Shown: piece by piece, positions 9,427-18,110 of the stretch
Layout: every line of letters starts with the position of its first letter
How positions within the stretch are numbered: position 1 is the stretch's first letter
Source of the DNA: Rhodopirellula sp.
GTDB lineage: Bacteria > Planctomycetota > Planctomycetia > Pirellulales > Thermoguttaceae
Direction: 5' to 3'
Assembly: GCA_012728855.1 (NCBI GenBank)
Contig: JAAYEH010000644.1
Coordinates: 1-35,562, forward strand
Length of the DNA stretch: 35,562 bases
Made by a program: the position numbers and the translations under genes
Notes under the pieces: generated by a model
The model's database searches: none
Told to the model about the DNA's origin: nothing
The model's input: only the letters and a program-made list of their open reading frames with translations

Positions 9427-9868
9427 AATTCGATAGGGCCCTGTCGTCGTCGCGCGATCTACGAACTAGCGTTGTCTACGTCAAGTGCCACGCCGGAGTT
9501 CGACCGACCCGCGCGGAAATCGCCGTCCGCTTCAGAAAAGGTTAGCAGCGGGCGTGTAGATCCCGCTTGCCGAGCGGGATCTCGGCGCACAGATCCCGCT
9601 CGGTCCAAGCGGTGCGCCGAGCGAACGATCGCGGCCGAGAAGACTCCTCCAGTAGGTGGTCAGTGTAACGGTTTTGTTTGAGCCTCCGGAATTTACTCTG
9701 CTTACCGATGCAGGGGGGTGTAGTTAACCATGCCTTGGCGACCAGCCCGTTTATCGGTTACCATGTTCGGGATTGGGTTGCTTCGACGAAGTTGAGACGC
9801 CCAGCGGGGCTTTGCCTGGGTGACTTTGGTGAGCGCGCCTCCGGAGTTCGGCGAACCGCAGGTCTGTC
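9427..9868. other. divergent intergenic region with hairpin repeat
   Basis: This region lies between the divergent ABC operon and the MMPL gene. It contains the repeat annotated at 9558-9613 and no supported gene. A frame reading VDPACRAGSRR here is the translation of the repeat and is not a real protein. Confidence 0.6.
9558..9613. repeat. TGCCG-loop hairpin repeat, copy 1
   Basis: A perfect 10-bp stem AGATCCCGCT/AGCGGGATCT encloses the loop TGCCG (9568-9572). It is followed by a degraded second half, AGATCCCGCT at 9591-9600 and then CGGTCCAAGCGG. The same two-hairpin design is found at 27747-27841 and 31577-31638. Confidence 0.7.
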
Positions 9869-12331
9869 ATGTTTTTTGGGTATTTGGGAAAATTTATCTC
9901 GCGCCACTGGATGGCGGTATTGGCTGGGTGGACCGTGCTGGCCGTCGGCATTCACTATCTGGCCCCGCGCTGGGATGATGTGACGCACGACGGCGACTTT
10001 GCCTATCTGCCCGCCGAGATGACCAGCGTCGAAGGGGAGAAGTTGCTGGAGGCGGCTTTCCCCGAGGCGTTGTCGAAAAGCCAAATCATCCTCGTCGTTG
10101 CCCGCCGCGACGGCCCCCTCCAGCCCGTTGACTATACGATCGCCGATTTGTTGGCGGACGAATATGCTCCCGTCGAGGGCGATCGCGGGCCGATCGTCGA
10201 AGTTCTCAGCCACCAGACGGAAGGGATCGGCGAAAAGCTCGTCAGCCCCCACGGGCCGAACGGACAAGGCCTGCTGATTCTCTTGCAGTTGCGCAACGAA
10301 TTCATCGCCGTGGACAACATGGCTTTGATCGATTCGATCTTTGGCCGGTTGAATGAGATCCGTCATTTGCCCGACTTTCCCGCGGGGCTTGAAGTCGGGG
10401 TTTCCGGCTCTGCCGCCATCGGAAGTGACATGCTCCTTGCCGCGACCGAGAGTATCGAGAACACGGAGCAGATGACGTTCATCCTGGTGGTCTTGATCCT
10501 GCTGCTGGTCTACCGGGCGCCGGGGTTGGTGGTCGTTCCGATCTTGACGATTCTGGTCTCGGTGAGCGTCGCCACCGACCTGGTTGCACTGCTCACCCAG
10601 GCCAGCAGTCATTTCGAGTGGTTTGACTTCAAGGTTTTTAAGACGACGAGAATCTTCATTGTGGTGATTCTTTTCGGTTCGGGCACGGACTTCTGTCTGT
10701 TCCTGATTGCCCGCTACCGCGAGGAACTTCAGCGGGGGCTGAACGCCGCGGGGGCCATCGCGGAAGCCCTCCGTCGAGTCGGCGACGCGCTGGCGGCCAG
10801 CGCGCTGACGACGATCCTCGGCCTGGGAGTGATGGTCTTTTGCGATTTCGGCAAGTTCCGCAACAGCGGTCCCGCCATTGCCCTTTGCCTCGTCGTCGCG
10901 CTGGCCGCCTGCGTCAGCCTGGCGCCGGCCTTGTTACGGGCGTCCGGCATGATCGTCTTCTGGCCGTTCGGCGTCCGCGCGGTGGAAAACGACCGCCGCC
11001 GGCCGAATCAGTCGGGCGGCCGAATCGAGGCCGCCACGTCGGCTTTCAACAGTTTCTGGACGCGTCTGAGCGGGCAGATCATCGCGCGCCCCGGGCTGAT
11101 CCTCATCGTCAGTCTGCTGTTGCTCTCGCCGTTGTTTTATCGCGGGCTGTCGGTCGAAGTCACCTACGACCTGCTCAGCGAACTTAGCACCAATCGTCCC
11201 AGCGTTCGCGGCACCCGCTTGCTGCAGCAGTACTTTCCCGCCGGGGAAACCGGTCCGGTTACCGTTCTGGCCTACAACAAGGAGGGTGGATTCGAGACGG
11301 GGCAGCCGCGCTGGGAGCGAATCCAGCATTTGCCCGAAAAGCTCTACGGCTTGGAATACATTGACAAGAGCGGCCGGCGAGTCAAGCCGATCACCGGCGT
11401 ACGAAGCCTCTTCGAGCCGCTCGGGCAGCAACCAAAGCAATTCGGGCTCTCCGACGCCATTCGTCGGCGCGTGATCCGCGCCAACACCCGCACCAAGGCC
11501 ACCTACCTAGCCCAAGCGCCCGAATACCAAGGGAAAGTCACCCGTTTCGACTTGGTCTTTGCCTACGATCCCTTCTCGATGGAGAGTATTCGACTGCTGA
11601 ATTATGTTGAAGAGTACCTCTACCAGCTTTCGCGCGATCCGCAGTCGGAATGGTACGGTACCGAGTTCCGCTACGCGGGCACGGTGGCCGGGATCCGCGA
11701 TTTGCGATTGATCACGTCCAGCGACCTGATCCTGATTCAGTGGTTGGTTCCCATCGCGGTGCTCGCCGTGCTAATCGTCATTCTGCGCGCGCCCGGGATC
11801 TGCGTCTATCTGATCCTTTCGGTGTTGCTGGGGTACTTCGTCACCATGGGAATCAGCGAAGTGCTCTTCTCCTGGCTCTACGGCGCGACGTACCACGGGC
11901 TGGACTGGAAGGTGCCGATGTTCCTCTTCGTGATCTTGATCGCCGTCGGCGAGGACTACAACATCTACCTCGTTACCCGGGTCTTCGAAGAGCAGAAGCA
12001 TCGCGGCATCGAGGAAGGAATGCGCGTGGCGTTGATACGGACCGGCGGTATTATCACCAGTTGCGGCGTGATCATGGCCGGCACGTTCGCCTCGATGACC
12101 ACCGGCACTCTGCGCGCCATGCAGGAACTGGGCTTCGCCCTTTCCTTGGGCGTGCTGTTGGACACCTTCCTCATCCGCACGATCCTTGTGCCCGCCTTTC
12201 TGGTGCTCTGGCAGCGCAATGTCGTTCCGCGGTTCATGTCGCCGAGCGCCGATTCGCTCCCGGCCGGCCCATCCCAGGCGAGAGAATCGATGACAGTCCG
12301 GGAGCGATCGCGCGAGGCTCGAGTGAGCTAA
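9869..12331 (+). CDS. MMPL/RND family membrane transporter
   Basis: An 820-residue inner membrane transporter of the RND superfamily, driven by the proton gradient and typically moving lipids or other hydrophobic molecules to the outer layers. It has the duplicated layout: TM1 (about 13-32), periplasmic loop 1 (33-200), a block of five helices (202-366), a cytoplasmic linker, TM7 (about 408-424), loop 2 (425-620) and a second helix block (620-790). The paired MMPL motifs are present: GSGTDFCLFLIARYREE (270-286) and GEDYNIYLVTRVFEE (694-708), each with the conserved membrane Asp. The first has Phe where Tyr is usual. The gene stands alone between convergent and divergent neighbours, so the substrate is unknown. 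The ribosome site is weak. Confidence 0.93.
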   Translation: MFFGYLGKFISRHWMAVLAGWTVLAVGIHYLAPRWDDVTHDGDFAYLPAEMTSVEGEKLLEAAFPEALSKSQIILVVARRDGPLQPVDYTIADLLADEYAPVEGDRGPIVEVLSHQTEGIGEKLVSPHGPNGQGLLILLQLRNEFIAVDNMALIDSIFGRLNEIRHLPDFPAGLEVGVSGSAAIGSDMLLAATESIENTEQMTFILVVLILLLVYRAPGLVVVPILTILVSVSVATDLVALLTQASSHFEWFDFKVFKTTRIFIVVILFGSGTDFCLFLIARYREELQRGLNAAGAIAEALRRVGDALAASALTTILGLGVMVFCDFGKFRNSGPAIALCLVVALAACVSLAPALLRASGMIVFWPFGVRAVENDRRRPNQSGGRIEAATSAFNSFWTRLSGQIIARPGLILIVSLLLLSPLFYRGLSVEVTYDLLSELSTNRPSVRGTRLLQQYFPAGETGPVTVLAYNKEGGFETGQPRWERIQHLPEKLYGLEYIDKSGRRVKPITGVRSLFEPLGQQPKQFGLSDAIRRRVIRANTRTKATYLAQAPEYQGKVTRFDLVFAYDPFSMESIRLLNYVEEYLYQLSRDPQSEWYGTEFRYAGTVAGIRDLRLITSSDLILIQWLVPIAVLAVLIVILRAPGICVYLILSVLLGYFVTMGISEVLFSWLYGATYHGLDWKVPMFLFVILIAVGEDYNIYLVTRVFEEQKHRGIEEGMRVALIRTGGIITSCGVIMAGTFASMTTGTLRAMQELGFALSLGVLLDTFLIRTILVPAFLVLWQRNVVPRFMSPSADSLPAGPSQARESMTVRERSREARVS

Positions 12332-12475
12332 GCTCCCGGATTGCAGAGCTATCGAGAACTTGCCTCTATGAAACCGACGCCAACGACCCCATGCCGGCTG
12401 AAGGCGTTTCGTTGGTAACCATTGCTTGACTGCCTATCAACTGAGCAAGTTGAAGTAGCCTTAGCTCCAATTCAC
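12332..12475. other. convergent intergenic spacer
   Basis: A spacer of 144 nt between the 3' ends of the MMPL and CHAT genes. No clear terminator hairpin or repeat is visible. Confidence 0.4.
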
Positions 12476-15400
12476 CTACGGTTCGGCGGCTTTGGGCTTG
12501 GGCTGATCGTCTTCTTCACCCGGCTCTCGAAGTTGCATCTTGGGCGGCGTCTTGGCCGCCTCGCCTTCCGGCGACGGCGTGCCCGAATCCACCAGCATGT
12601 ATCCGGCCCAGAAGAACGGATGCACGGCTCTTAGTTGTTCGGTGTCCGATTCCTTGACCCGCGGTTCCGCTTCGGCGTTGATCCGCGTGTCCGCCGCGAC
12701 GAGCACGGCCCGCTGCCAGGCATCGGCCGGAGAGGTATGGGGCAATTCCTGCGAAAACTCGCGAACCAGATCGAAACTCGACCGTCCGCCCGTCCGCCAG
12801 CGGCTCAGCAGAACCGTCCGAGCCCCGCTGGCCATCAGACCGCAGATGGAAAGAAACATCTCCGCGCCTGGCGCCGTCCGGTCGATCTTCTTCAGACCGC
12901 TTTCCGCCGCCGTGTGAAAACCGGGAAGAACAACGACCGACGGCCCCCCCCAGGGCAGCGACAGCCAGTCGGACAGTGCCCCGCCGGGCTTGCCTCGATC
13001 GAGTTGGATGGGTGACCAGGAATAGGGATTCGCATCGGGCTGGGCGATGTCGTCCAGTACGATTAACCGGTCCATCAGTATGCCGTACAGCGACGACGGC
13101 GCTGGCAGCAGGGGGCCTTTCACGGCAATACAGCCGGGCACGACCCCGGCCAAGTCGTCGAAGGCCGCCTGGGCGACCGCGTCCTCATGCTGCGGGAACA
13201 GCCTGCCCAGAACTACGGCCGTTTTGGCCATCGGGTTGGCGGCTCGCCCTCCGCCAGTCGCCAGCGAGGCGGTGGGTGCGTAGCGAACGCGGATTCGTGA
13301 AATCAGCGGCACGGACTGATCGCCGGCTTGGATCGTCAGCGCCTCGAAGGGAACGTACCAGGCAATCCCGTCCGGCACGACGATCAGTTCCTGAAAGGAC
13401 TGGGAGAAATCGGCCTGGGAGCCCTCCAGGATCGTGTTCAGCAGTTGTCGGGCCGACTCTTTCCAGGCCGGATCCGACAGTTCCTTGACCGTCACCTTCT
13501 GGTTCTGATCGAACTGGCCCATCTCGCGAAGGACGCCGACGAGTTGCTTGGCCAGTTGCGGTGTATTCTTCAGCCGCCAATACGTGTACTGCTCCTGGTT
13601 GATCAAGAAGGCGTACAACTCGCCGCCGGCGGAGAAGAAGGTCAACATCGCCGTGCCCCGGGGCATCGACTGCTGGATTTCCTTGGTGCTGCGGAGCGGA
13701 GGAAAGACCATCGCGGCGGGCTCTCGACGGACGGCAATCTCCCGGAGAACCACCTCTTGCTGGGCGCTAACCGCCGCAAGCTGGTCGAACTGCTTGGTCT
13801 GCTGCCGCAGTTCGTCTTGCGCTGCCGCGACCAGAGGCATCGCCTCCAACGTTGCTCGCACTTGTTTCGCCTGCTGACTCAGTTGTTGGCACAGCGGGTA
13901 TCCGGCCAGCAGATCCTGTCGCTGCCGCAACGCCTCGGGGCCCAAGAGCGATTCCGGCGCTTCGAGGATCCACCGCAACGACTCCAGCCGGCCGCCAAAA
14001 GCGAGCGAGCTGAAGAAACGATGACGCCGCGCCCGGTCAGCGATCTCGATCGCCGTTTCAAACTCCTTGCGACCCAGCGCGACGAGAAACCAGTGCTCGA
14101 AGGCGTCGGGATGAGGCGACGCCAGCACGCTCAGCGACTGCATCGGATCCAAGGCCCAGTCGGCCGGTTGCGGGTCGCGAAGCAGCAGGCCGTAGAGTTC
14201 CATGGCTGCGCGGGGCGTGATGGCGTCGCGGCTGTTCATCCGGCCGCTGGTGAAACGCTGATCGACCACGCGGATCTGGAAGAGCCAATGCGACCCTCGC
14301 CGCATGTAGGCCATGGCGCTGCTGAGCGCCTCCGCGCCGGCCGCCATGCCGCGTTGCTGGAAAAAGAGCGTGGCAGAGAGGTAGTTCAGTCGCGCACCGA
14401 CGTAGCCGGCGCCCATCATCCGCCGGCCGACGATTCCGCGCACTTCCTCCAGGGCCGCCGCCGCCTCCCGTGCATTTCCCAGCACCAGTTGGTTCTCGGC
14501 CGCGCAGAGGGTCAACGAAGCGCGGAGTTGCCGCCCGCTCTTGGTGCGGGCCCACTGTGCGGCCGGAATCAACGGCGCATAGAAGACACGCCGATTTGCC
14601 AACAGGTGCGCCAGAGCGGCGTTGCGAAGCGACTCTTCGATCATGCCGTGATCTTCAAACAGAGCCGCGGCGTAGCTGGCCTCTTCGAAGAATTTCGCGG
14701 ATTCCGGGTAGGCGCCCCGCCGAAGCGACATGCGCCCCATTTCAAACAGAGCGACGCACGTCAACGGATGGTCGTATTGGCCGGCGACGACAACTGATCG
14801 ATTCAACAGCGGCAGAGCCTCCGCTTGCTTGTTGCCGGCGATCAGTGCCAAGGCCAGTTGGATCTCCACCCACGCCTGCGACCAGTGGTTGGGAGGGCCA
14901 GGGCGTCGCGAAAGCTCCGCAATCAGATCCGCGGTGAGAGGGTCATGTTCGCAAAGCGGCCCCAGCAACTCGGTACGGCGGCGAATCGCCAGGGCCGTGG
15001 TCCGCACAATCTCCTTTACGTTCACCGGAAAGAGGATCGGCGCCTGCACGACACCCCCCTGACGAAAGGGGGCATTGTTATCGATATTCCCTTGAGCCAT
15101 CAGTACCGACGTCGGAAACTGCCCCGGCTGTGCATTCCGCCCACTCACACCCCAAGGAGTCTGCCGGTAGATGTTCGTCGTGTCGGCGCGAATCGTGGCA
15201 GGAAACTGGACGCGAATCATCCAGTCCGAGAAGGTCAAGTACAGGCGCAACGCGGCCGTATACTGCTCCAGTGCCTGATCTAAATCCCCCATGTGGTAGT
15301 AGCATTCGCCCATCATCGTGTGATAACAGATCGAATCGATCCAACGGGTCTGCACGTTCTTGATCGCACCGCGCCATTCGTCCTGAAAATCCTTCAGAGC

Positions 15401-15580
15401 GTCCTTGTATTCACCATCGTAAAAATCGCCAAAAGCAGAATAGTATGTCAGAGGGGGCACGGCGCGGCGGTCGGTATCGTATCCGTAACTGACGCCAGCG
15501 GCTAGCATTGCGAACCACGCAACCGCCGACACAACGACGCGGTGTCGTGCCCGCCCGGTTCGATTCGAAAACTTCGGCAT
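12476..15580 (-). CDS. secreted TPR-CHAT protein with altered CHAT active site
   Basis: A 1034-residue protein. The start at 15580 follows a strong ribosome site (GAGGAGAGGG) and gives a signal peptide (VVVSAVAWFAMLAAGVSYG). The N-terminal part (about 60-540) is helical and TPR-like, for example MGECYYHMGDLDQALEQYTAAL. The C-terminal part (about 620-1000) is a CHAT (caspase-like) domain: SMPRGTAMLTFFSAGGELYAFLI, then ELIVVPDGIAWYVPFEAL, then LSLPWGGPSVVVLPGFHT and LMASGARTVLLSRWRTGG. Active CHAT proteases have a Cys in a VVLSACET-like strand; here that position reads VVLPGFHT (882-890, with H889). The usual upstream HG motif is also not seen. It may be a non-proteolytic scaffold. The C-terminal tail is acidic and Pro/Lys rich. 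The neighbour 259 bp upstream is a divergent lipoprotein gene. Confidence 0.88.
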   Translation of the reverse strand: MPKFSNRTGRARHRVVVSAVAWFAMLAAGVSYGYDTDRRAVPPLTYYSAFGDFYDGEYKDALKDFQDEWRGAIKNVQTRWIDSICYHTMMGECYYHMGDLDQALEQYTAALRLYLTFSDWMIRVQFPATIRADTTNIYRQTPWGVSGRNAQPGQFPTSVLMAQGNIDNNAPFRQGGVVQAPILFPVNVKEIVRTTALAIRRRTELLGPLCEHDPLTADLIAELSRRPGPPNHWSQAWVEIQLALALIAGNKQAEALPLLNRSVVVAGQYDHPLTCVALFEMGRMSLRRGAYPESAKFFEEASYAAALFEDHGMIEESLRNAALAHLLANRRVFYAPLIPAAQWARTKSGRQLRASLTLCAAENQLVLGNAREAAAALEEVRGIVGRRMMGAGYVGARLNYLSATLFFQQRGMAAGAEALSSAMAYMRRGSHWLFQIRVVDQRFTSGRMNSRDAITPRAAMELYGLLLRDPQPADWALDPMQSLSVLASPHPDAFEHWFLVALGRKEFETAIEIADRARRHRFFSSLAFGGRLESLRWILEAPESLLGPEALRQRQDLLAGYPLCQQLSQQAKQVRATLEAMPLVAAAQDELRQQTKQFDQLAAVSAQQEVVLREIAVRREPAAMVFPPLRSTKEIQQSMPRGTAMLTFFSAGGELYAFLINQEQYTYWRLKNTPQLAKQLVGVLREMGQFDQNQKVTVKELSDPAWKESARQLLNTILEGSQADFSQSFQELIVVPDGIAWYVPFEALTIQAGDQSVPLISRIRVRYAPTASLATGGGRAANPMAKTAVVLGRLFPQHEDAVAQAAFDDLAGVVPGCIAVKGPLLPAPSSLYGILMDRLIVLDDIAQPDANPYSWSPIQLDRGKPGGALSDWLSLPWGGPSVVVLPGFHTAAESGLKKIDRTAPGAEMFLSICGLMASGARTVLLSRWRTGGRSSFDLVREFSQELPHTSPADAWQRAVLVAADTRINAEAEPRVKESDTEQLRAVHPFFWAGYMLVDSGTPSPEGEAAKTPPKMQLREPGEEDDQPKPKAAEP

Positions 15581-15838
15581 CACCCTCTCCTCGGTTGTTA
15601 GCCTCCCGTCCGTGTTGGCAGCATGACAGCGGCGTCCTTCTTCCACGATACAACGATATTGCCGGCTGGCAACGTGGCATCCCATTTTCCCGATGGCGGA
15701 GCCTAAAGTTGTGGCGGCGTTGGGGACGATAACGATGGTAACGATTGTGCCGTTTGCGGCACCGTCGAATCGGGGACGTTCCCTGATCCGGTGTCGCGCG
15801 GGCGGATGGATGCATCGATGGAAAGATGGAGGTGGCGG
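15581..15838. promoter_or_regulatory. divergent promoter region
   Basis: This 258-nt spacer lies between the divergent CHAT and lipoprotein genes and should hold both promoters. A perfect 6-bp hairpin (GTGCCG-TTTG-CGGCAC, 15747-15762) follows three ACGAT repeats (15726-15745). No promoter box could be assigned with confidence. Confidence 0.35.
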
Positions 15839-16078
15839 ATGAGCGGCTCAACCAAGCAACGGCGCCCGCGGCAGTTCACGTTGGCTGGTCTGGGACTAAT
15901 CGCCGCGCTGGGGCTGACCGGCTGCCAGGTGGATATAGGCGGCCAGACACTTCCCAGCCCCTATTATCTCCAGGACGACGTCCAGTACTTCGCGCCGGGA
16001 CCGGAGTTCAAACTCTCCCGCGAAGCGGCCGCCTTGAAGGCGGCTCGCGAAGAAGCGGCGCTTCAGCAAACCGAATAG
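15839..16078 (+). CDS. small lipoprotein, conserved planctomycete type
   Basis: A 79-residue protein. The start at 15839 is set by GGAGG about 7 nt upstream; the frame is open further back without a site. A basic N terminus and hydrophobic stretch (FTLAGLGLIAALG) end in the lipobox LTGC, with the lipidated Cys at residue 29. The mature part has a GQTLPSPYYLQDDVQYF stretch and then a short Ala/Glu/Lys-rich helix (FKLSREAAALKAAREEAA), which may be a coiled coil. I recall this sequence type in planctomycete genomes without known function. It should be anchored in a membrane facing the periplasm. Confidence 0.85.
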   Translation: MSGSTKQRRPRQFTLAGLGLIAALGLTGCQVDIGGQTLPSPYYLQDDVQYFAPGPEFKLSREAAALKAAREEAALQQTE

Positions 16079-16311
16079 CCGCGGCACGTCAACACAGCAA
16101 CCGGGCTGAACGCGAAACACCGAGGAGTTTCGCCAAACCGTTCCGCGCTGGACGCCGCCAAGGTTGGATGCCGGAGAAACCGCGACGTCGGCAGGATCGT
16201 TTGGGGGTGCGGCGCTCCGTGCTGCGGACGTCCAAAACAGGCCGAAGAATCGGATCTTTGGACGTCAGCAGTCGGAGAAGTAGCCATCGCGAGGCCCCCA
16301 GGAGCCGAATC

Positions 16312-16629
16312 GTGCCTGAATTTCAACTCTCTCCAACGGCCCAGCAGTGCGTCAATGTCGTTTTGATTTGGGTTGGCTTTGGCACGCTGGCCGGTCTGCT
16401 GGCTCGTTCGCTGGTTCCGGGGCGAGAACCGGCTGGTGTCGTGGGAACTATCGTCATCGGCATTCTCGGCAGCACGGCGGGCCCTCTCGGGCTTACCTAT
16501 CTCCTCAACCAGTCCGATTTCAATCCGATCAGCCCGCTGGGCTTTCTCGCCGCCATCGCCGGGGCTTTTGTGCTGCTGACCGCCTATCGAGTTCTCCTTG
16601 CCATTCGCCGGCCCGTGGAAGAGGAATGA
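16312..16629 (+). CDS. GlsB/YeaQ/YmgE-like small membrane protein
   Basis: A 105-residue protein with three hydrophobic segments and the Gly-rich pattern of the GlsB/YeaQ/YmgE (transglycosylase-associated) family: WVGFGTLAGLLARSLVPG, VGTIVIGILGSTAG, then a C-terminal helix FLAAIAGAFVLLTAYRVLL. The family is linked to stress responses, but its molecular role is not settled. GTG at 16312 is chosen because AGGAG lies 7 nt upstream. The open frame runs back to 15826, but those codons overlap the lipoprotein gene in another frame and look non-coding. It lies in a tandem with the lipoprotein and DUF5989-like genes. Confidence 0.8.
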   Translation: MPEFQLSPTAQQCVNVVLIWVGFGTLAGLLARSLVPGREPAGVVGTIVIGILGSTAGPLGLTYLLNQSDFNPISPLGFLAAIAGAFVLLTAYRVLLAIRRPVEEE

Positions 16630-16770
16630 GCGCTGCGGGTGGGAACTGATCTGGTCACGTTCGGTGGTTTCTGCTCCACTGAAAGCCGCACCAGGCGAGG
16701 CACTCCGTGGCTCGCCCCGTCCGGACGACACTTCTTTACCGCCAGCCCGGCCAGTTGAGGACGACCCCGC

Positions 16771-16962
16771 ATGTCTCCGCCGAACGAATTCGAGCGCGCC
16801 GCCCAAGAAAAGCCTCTCTCCCTTCCCAGAGAGTTCCTACTCTTCCTGATGGAGAACAAGAAATGGTGGTTACTGCCGATCGTGCTCGTCTTGAGCGTCG
16901 TCGGCACGCTCGCTCTCTTCGCGGGGACGGGAGCGGCCCCCTTCATCTACACGATGTTTTGA
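16771..16962 (+). CDS. DUF5989-like single-span membrane protein
   Basis: A 63-residue protein with the hallmark segment FLMENKKWWLLPIVLVL followed by one membrane helix and the end APFIYTMF, which matches the DUF5989 family pattern. In other bacteria such proteins often lie beside SGNH hydrolase or carbamoyltransferase genes; neither is present here. No strong ribosome site precedes the ATG. The gene ends only 31 nt before the left inverted repeat of the RAYT element, so a downstream partner may have been displaced. Confidence 0.75.
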   Translation: MSPPNEFERAAQEKPLSLPREFLLFLMENKKWWLLPIVLVLSVVGTLALFAGTGAAPFIYTMF

Positions 16963-16993
16963 GATCCGTCCGCGCTTAGGATCAGCGAGAACC

Positions 16994-17761
16994 AAAACGG
17001 GGACGCAGCTAGTATTGACGAAACGGACCGCCTAGTGTTAGAGTTTTGCCATGCCCAGAGGAGCGAGAGTAGCGCCGGGCGGATTGGTGTACCACGTCCT
17101 GAATCGGTCGGTGGCCGGGTTGCCATTGTTTCGCAAGGAAGCGGACTACGAGGCGTTCGAGCGGATCATGATCGAGGCGCACCAGCGGCATCCCACGCGG
17201 ATCCTCGCGTGGTGTATCATGCGAACGCATTGGCACTTTGTTGTCTGGCCGGAAGAGGACGGGGAGCTTACGGCGCACTTCCGTTGGTTGGCGCATACGC
17301 ACGCGATGCGCTGGCACGTGGCGCATGGGACGGTCGGTCGGGGGCACTTGTACCAGGGGCGTTTCAAGTGTTTCCCGGTGGAAGGGGACGAGCATTTTTT
17401 CACGCTGTGTCGTTACGTGGAGCGGAATGCGTTGACCGCTGGAGCGGTGGAGCATTCGGAGCAGTGGCGATGGGGAAGCCTCTGGGCGCGGCGTGCTGGG
17501 GGCGAGCAACTGAAGGCGATTCTCAGCGACTGGCCGATCAAGCGGCCGGCCGATTGGGTGAAGTTGGTCAACCAGGCGATGACGGAGAAAGAGACGGAAG
17601 CGATCCGGACTTGCATTGCGAGGAACCGCCCGTTTGGGAGTGACGCGTGGCAAGCCGAACAGGCTCGATGGCTGGGGTTAGAGCACACCTTGCGCAGCGA
17701 AGGGCGTCCGAAGGGAAAAGGGAGGACGCGACGCAGGAAAAACTAGCTGCGTCCCGGTTTT
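16994..17761 (+). mobile_element. RAYT transposase unit with 20-bp inverted repeats
   Basis: A 768-bp unit bounded by AAAACGGGGACGCAGCTAGT (16994-17013) and its inverted copy (17742-17761), matching at 19 of 20 positions. The transposase gene lies between, and its stop codon falls inside the right repeat. The repeat could be the recognition hairpin of this transposase. I see no target duplication, as expected for HUH-type enzymes. Confidence 0.75.
17051..17746 (+). CDS. REP-associated tyrosine transposase (RAYT, Y1 HUH family)
   Basis: A 231-residue single-strand DNA transposase of the IS200/IS605-like HUH superfamily. The HUH motif is H60-W61-H62 in ILAWCIMRTHWHFVVWPEE, where relatives more often have NHxH. 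The likely nucleophile Tyr122 lies in RYVERNALTAG. The other family hallmark GHLYQGRFKCFPV is at 98-110, and the W-rich WRWGSLWARR segment follows. The C terminus is basic (KGKGRTRRRKN). It appears intact. The ribosome site is not obvious. A decayed relative is fused to an RHS fragment near 33160-33266, and a relative with a DnaA-like tail lies at the right edge. Confidence 0.92.
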   Translation: MPRGARVAPGGLVYHVLNRSVAGLPLFRKEADYEAFERIMIEAHQRHPTRILAWCIMRTHWHFVVWPEEDGELTAHFRWLAHTHAMRWHVAHGTVGRGHLYQGRFKCFPVEGDEHFFTLCRYVERNALTAGAVEHSEQWRWGSLWARRAGGEQLKAILSDWPIKRPADWVKLVNQAMTEKETEAIRTCIARNRPFGSDAWQAEQARWLGLEHTLRSEGRPKGKGRTRRRKN

Positions 17762-18008
17762 GCTGCTCACCGCTCCGCTGTTCGTGTTGTTCTTTCTGGC
17801 GCTGTTCGTCCGTTGGTCCAACGCCACGGGGGCCTGGCTGGGACTGCTGGCCAGCATCGCCACCGCGGTCGCGATCGCCTATGCGGAAGACCTGGGGCTG
17901 CCGTTGGAGATCAGCTTTGTCTGGATGATGCCGTGTTCGCTGCTGGCGGGCGCGGTGGTGGGGATGGTCGGCAGTCTGTTGCCCGCCTGGCCTCCGGCGG
18001 AGAAATGA
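17762..18008 (+). pseudogene. C-terminal fragment of a sodium:solute symporter
   Basis: Translation gives about 80 residues with two to three membrane helices: TAPLFVLFFLALFVRW, a segment TGAWLGLLASIATAVAIAYA, then SFVWMMPCSLLAGAVVGMVGSLLP. This resembles the last helices of SSF-family (sodium/solute) symporters, which are normally 450-650 residues. There is no ATG start and the frame abuts the right repeat of the RAYT unit. The N-terminal part is not found on the other side of the element, so insertion came with, or followed, a deletion. A short stand-alone membrane protein is the alternative, which I think less likely. Confidence 0.6.
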
Positions 18009-18110
18009 GTTCTTGGGAGGATGTCCGGGGGCCGGGCTTGATTCACCAACTCCTTCTGGTAGACTCGCTTCCATTGGGGAAAATCAAATCTCCTACGAGT
18101 CAGTACTCGC

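Noticed and set aside
9472..9681. 69-residue frame before the MMPL gene
   Set aside because: It contains the same repeat translation and no other support.
13328..14797. 489-residue plus-strand frame
   Set aside because: It is a shadow of the CHAT gene, rich in Arg/Leu/Gln, with no domain and no ribosome site.
15581..15685. 35-residue extension of the CHAT protein
   Set aside because: The strong ribosome site and signal peptide place the start at 15580.
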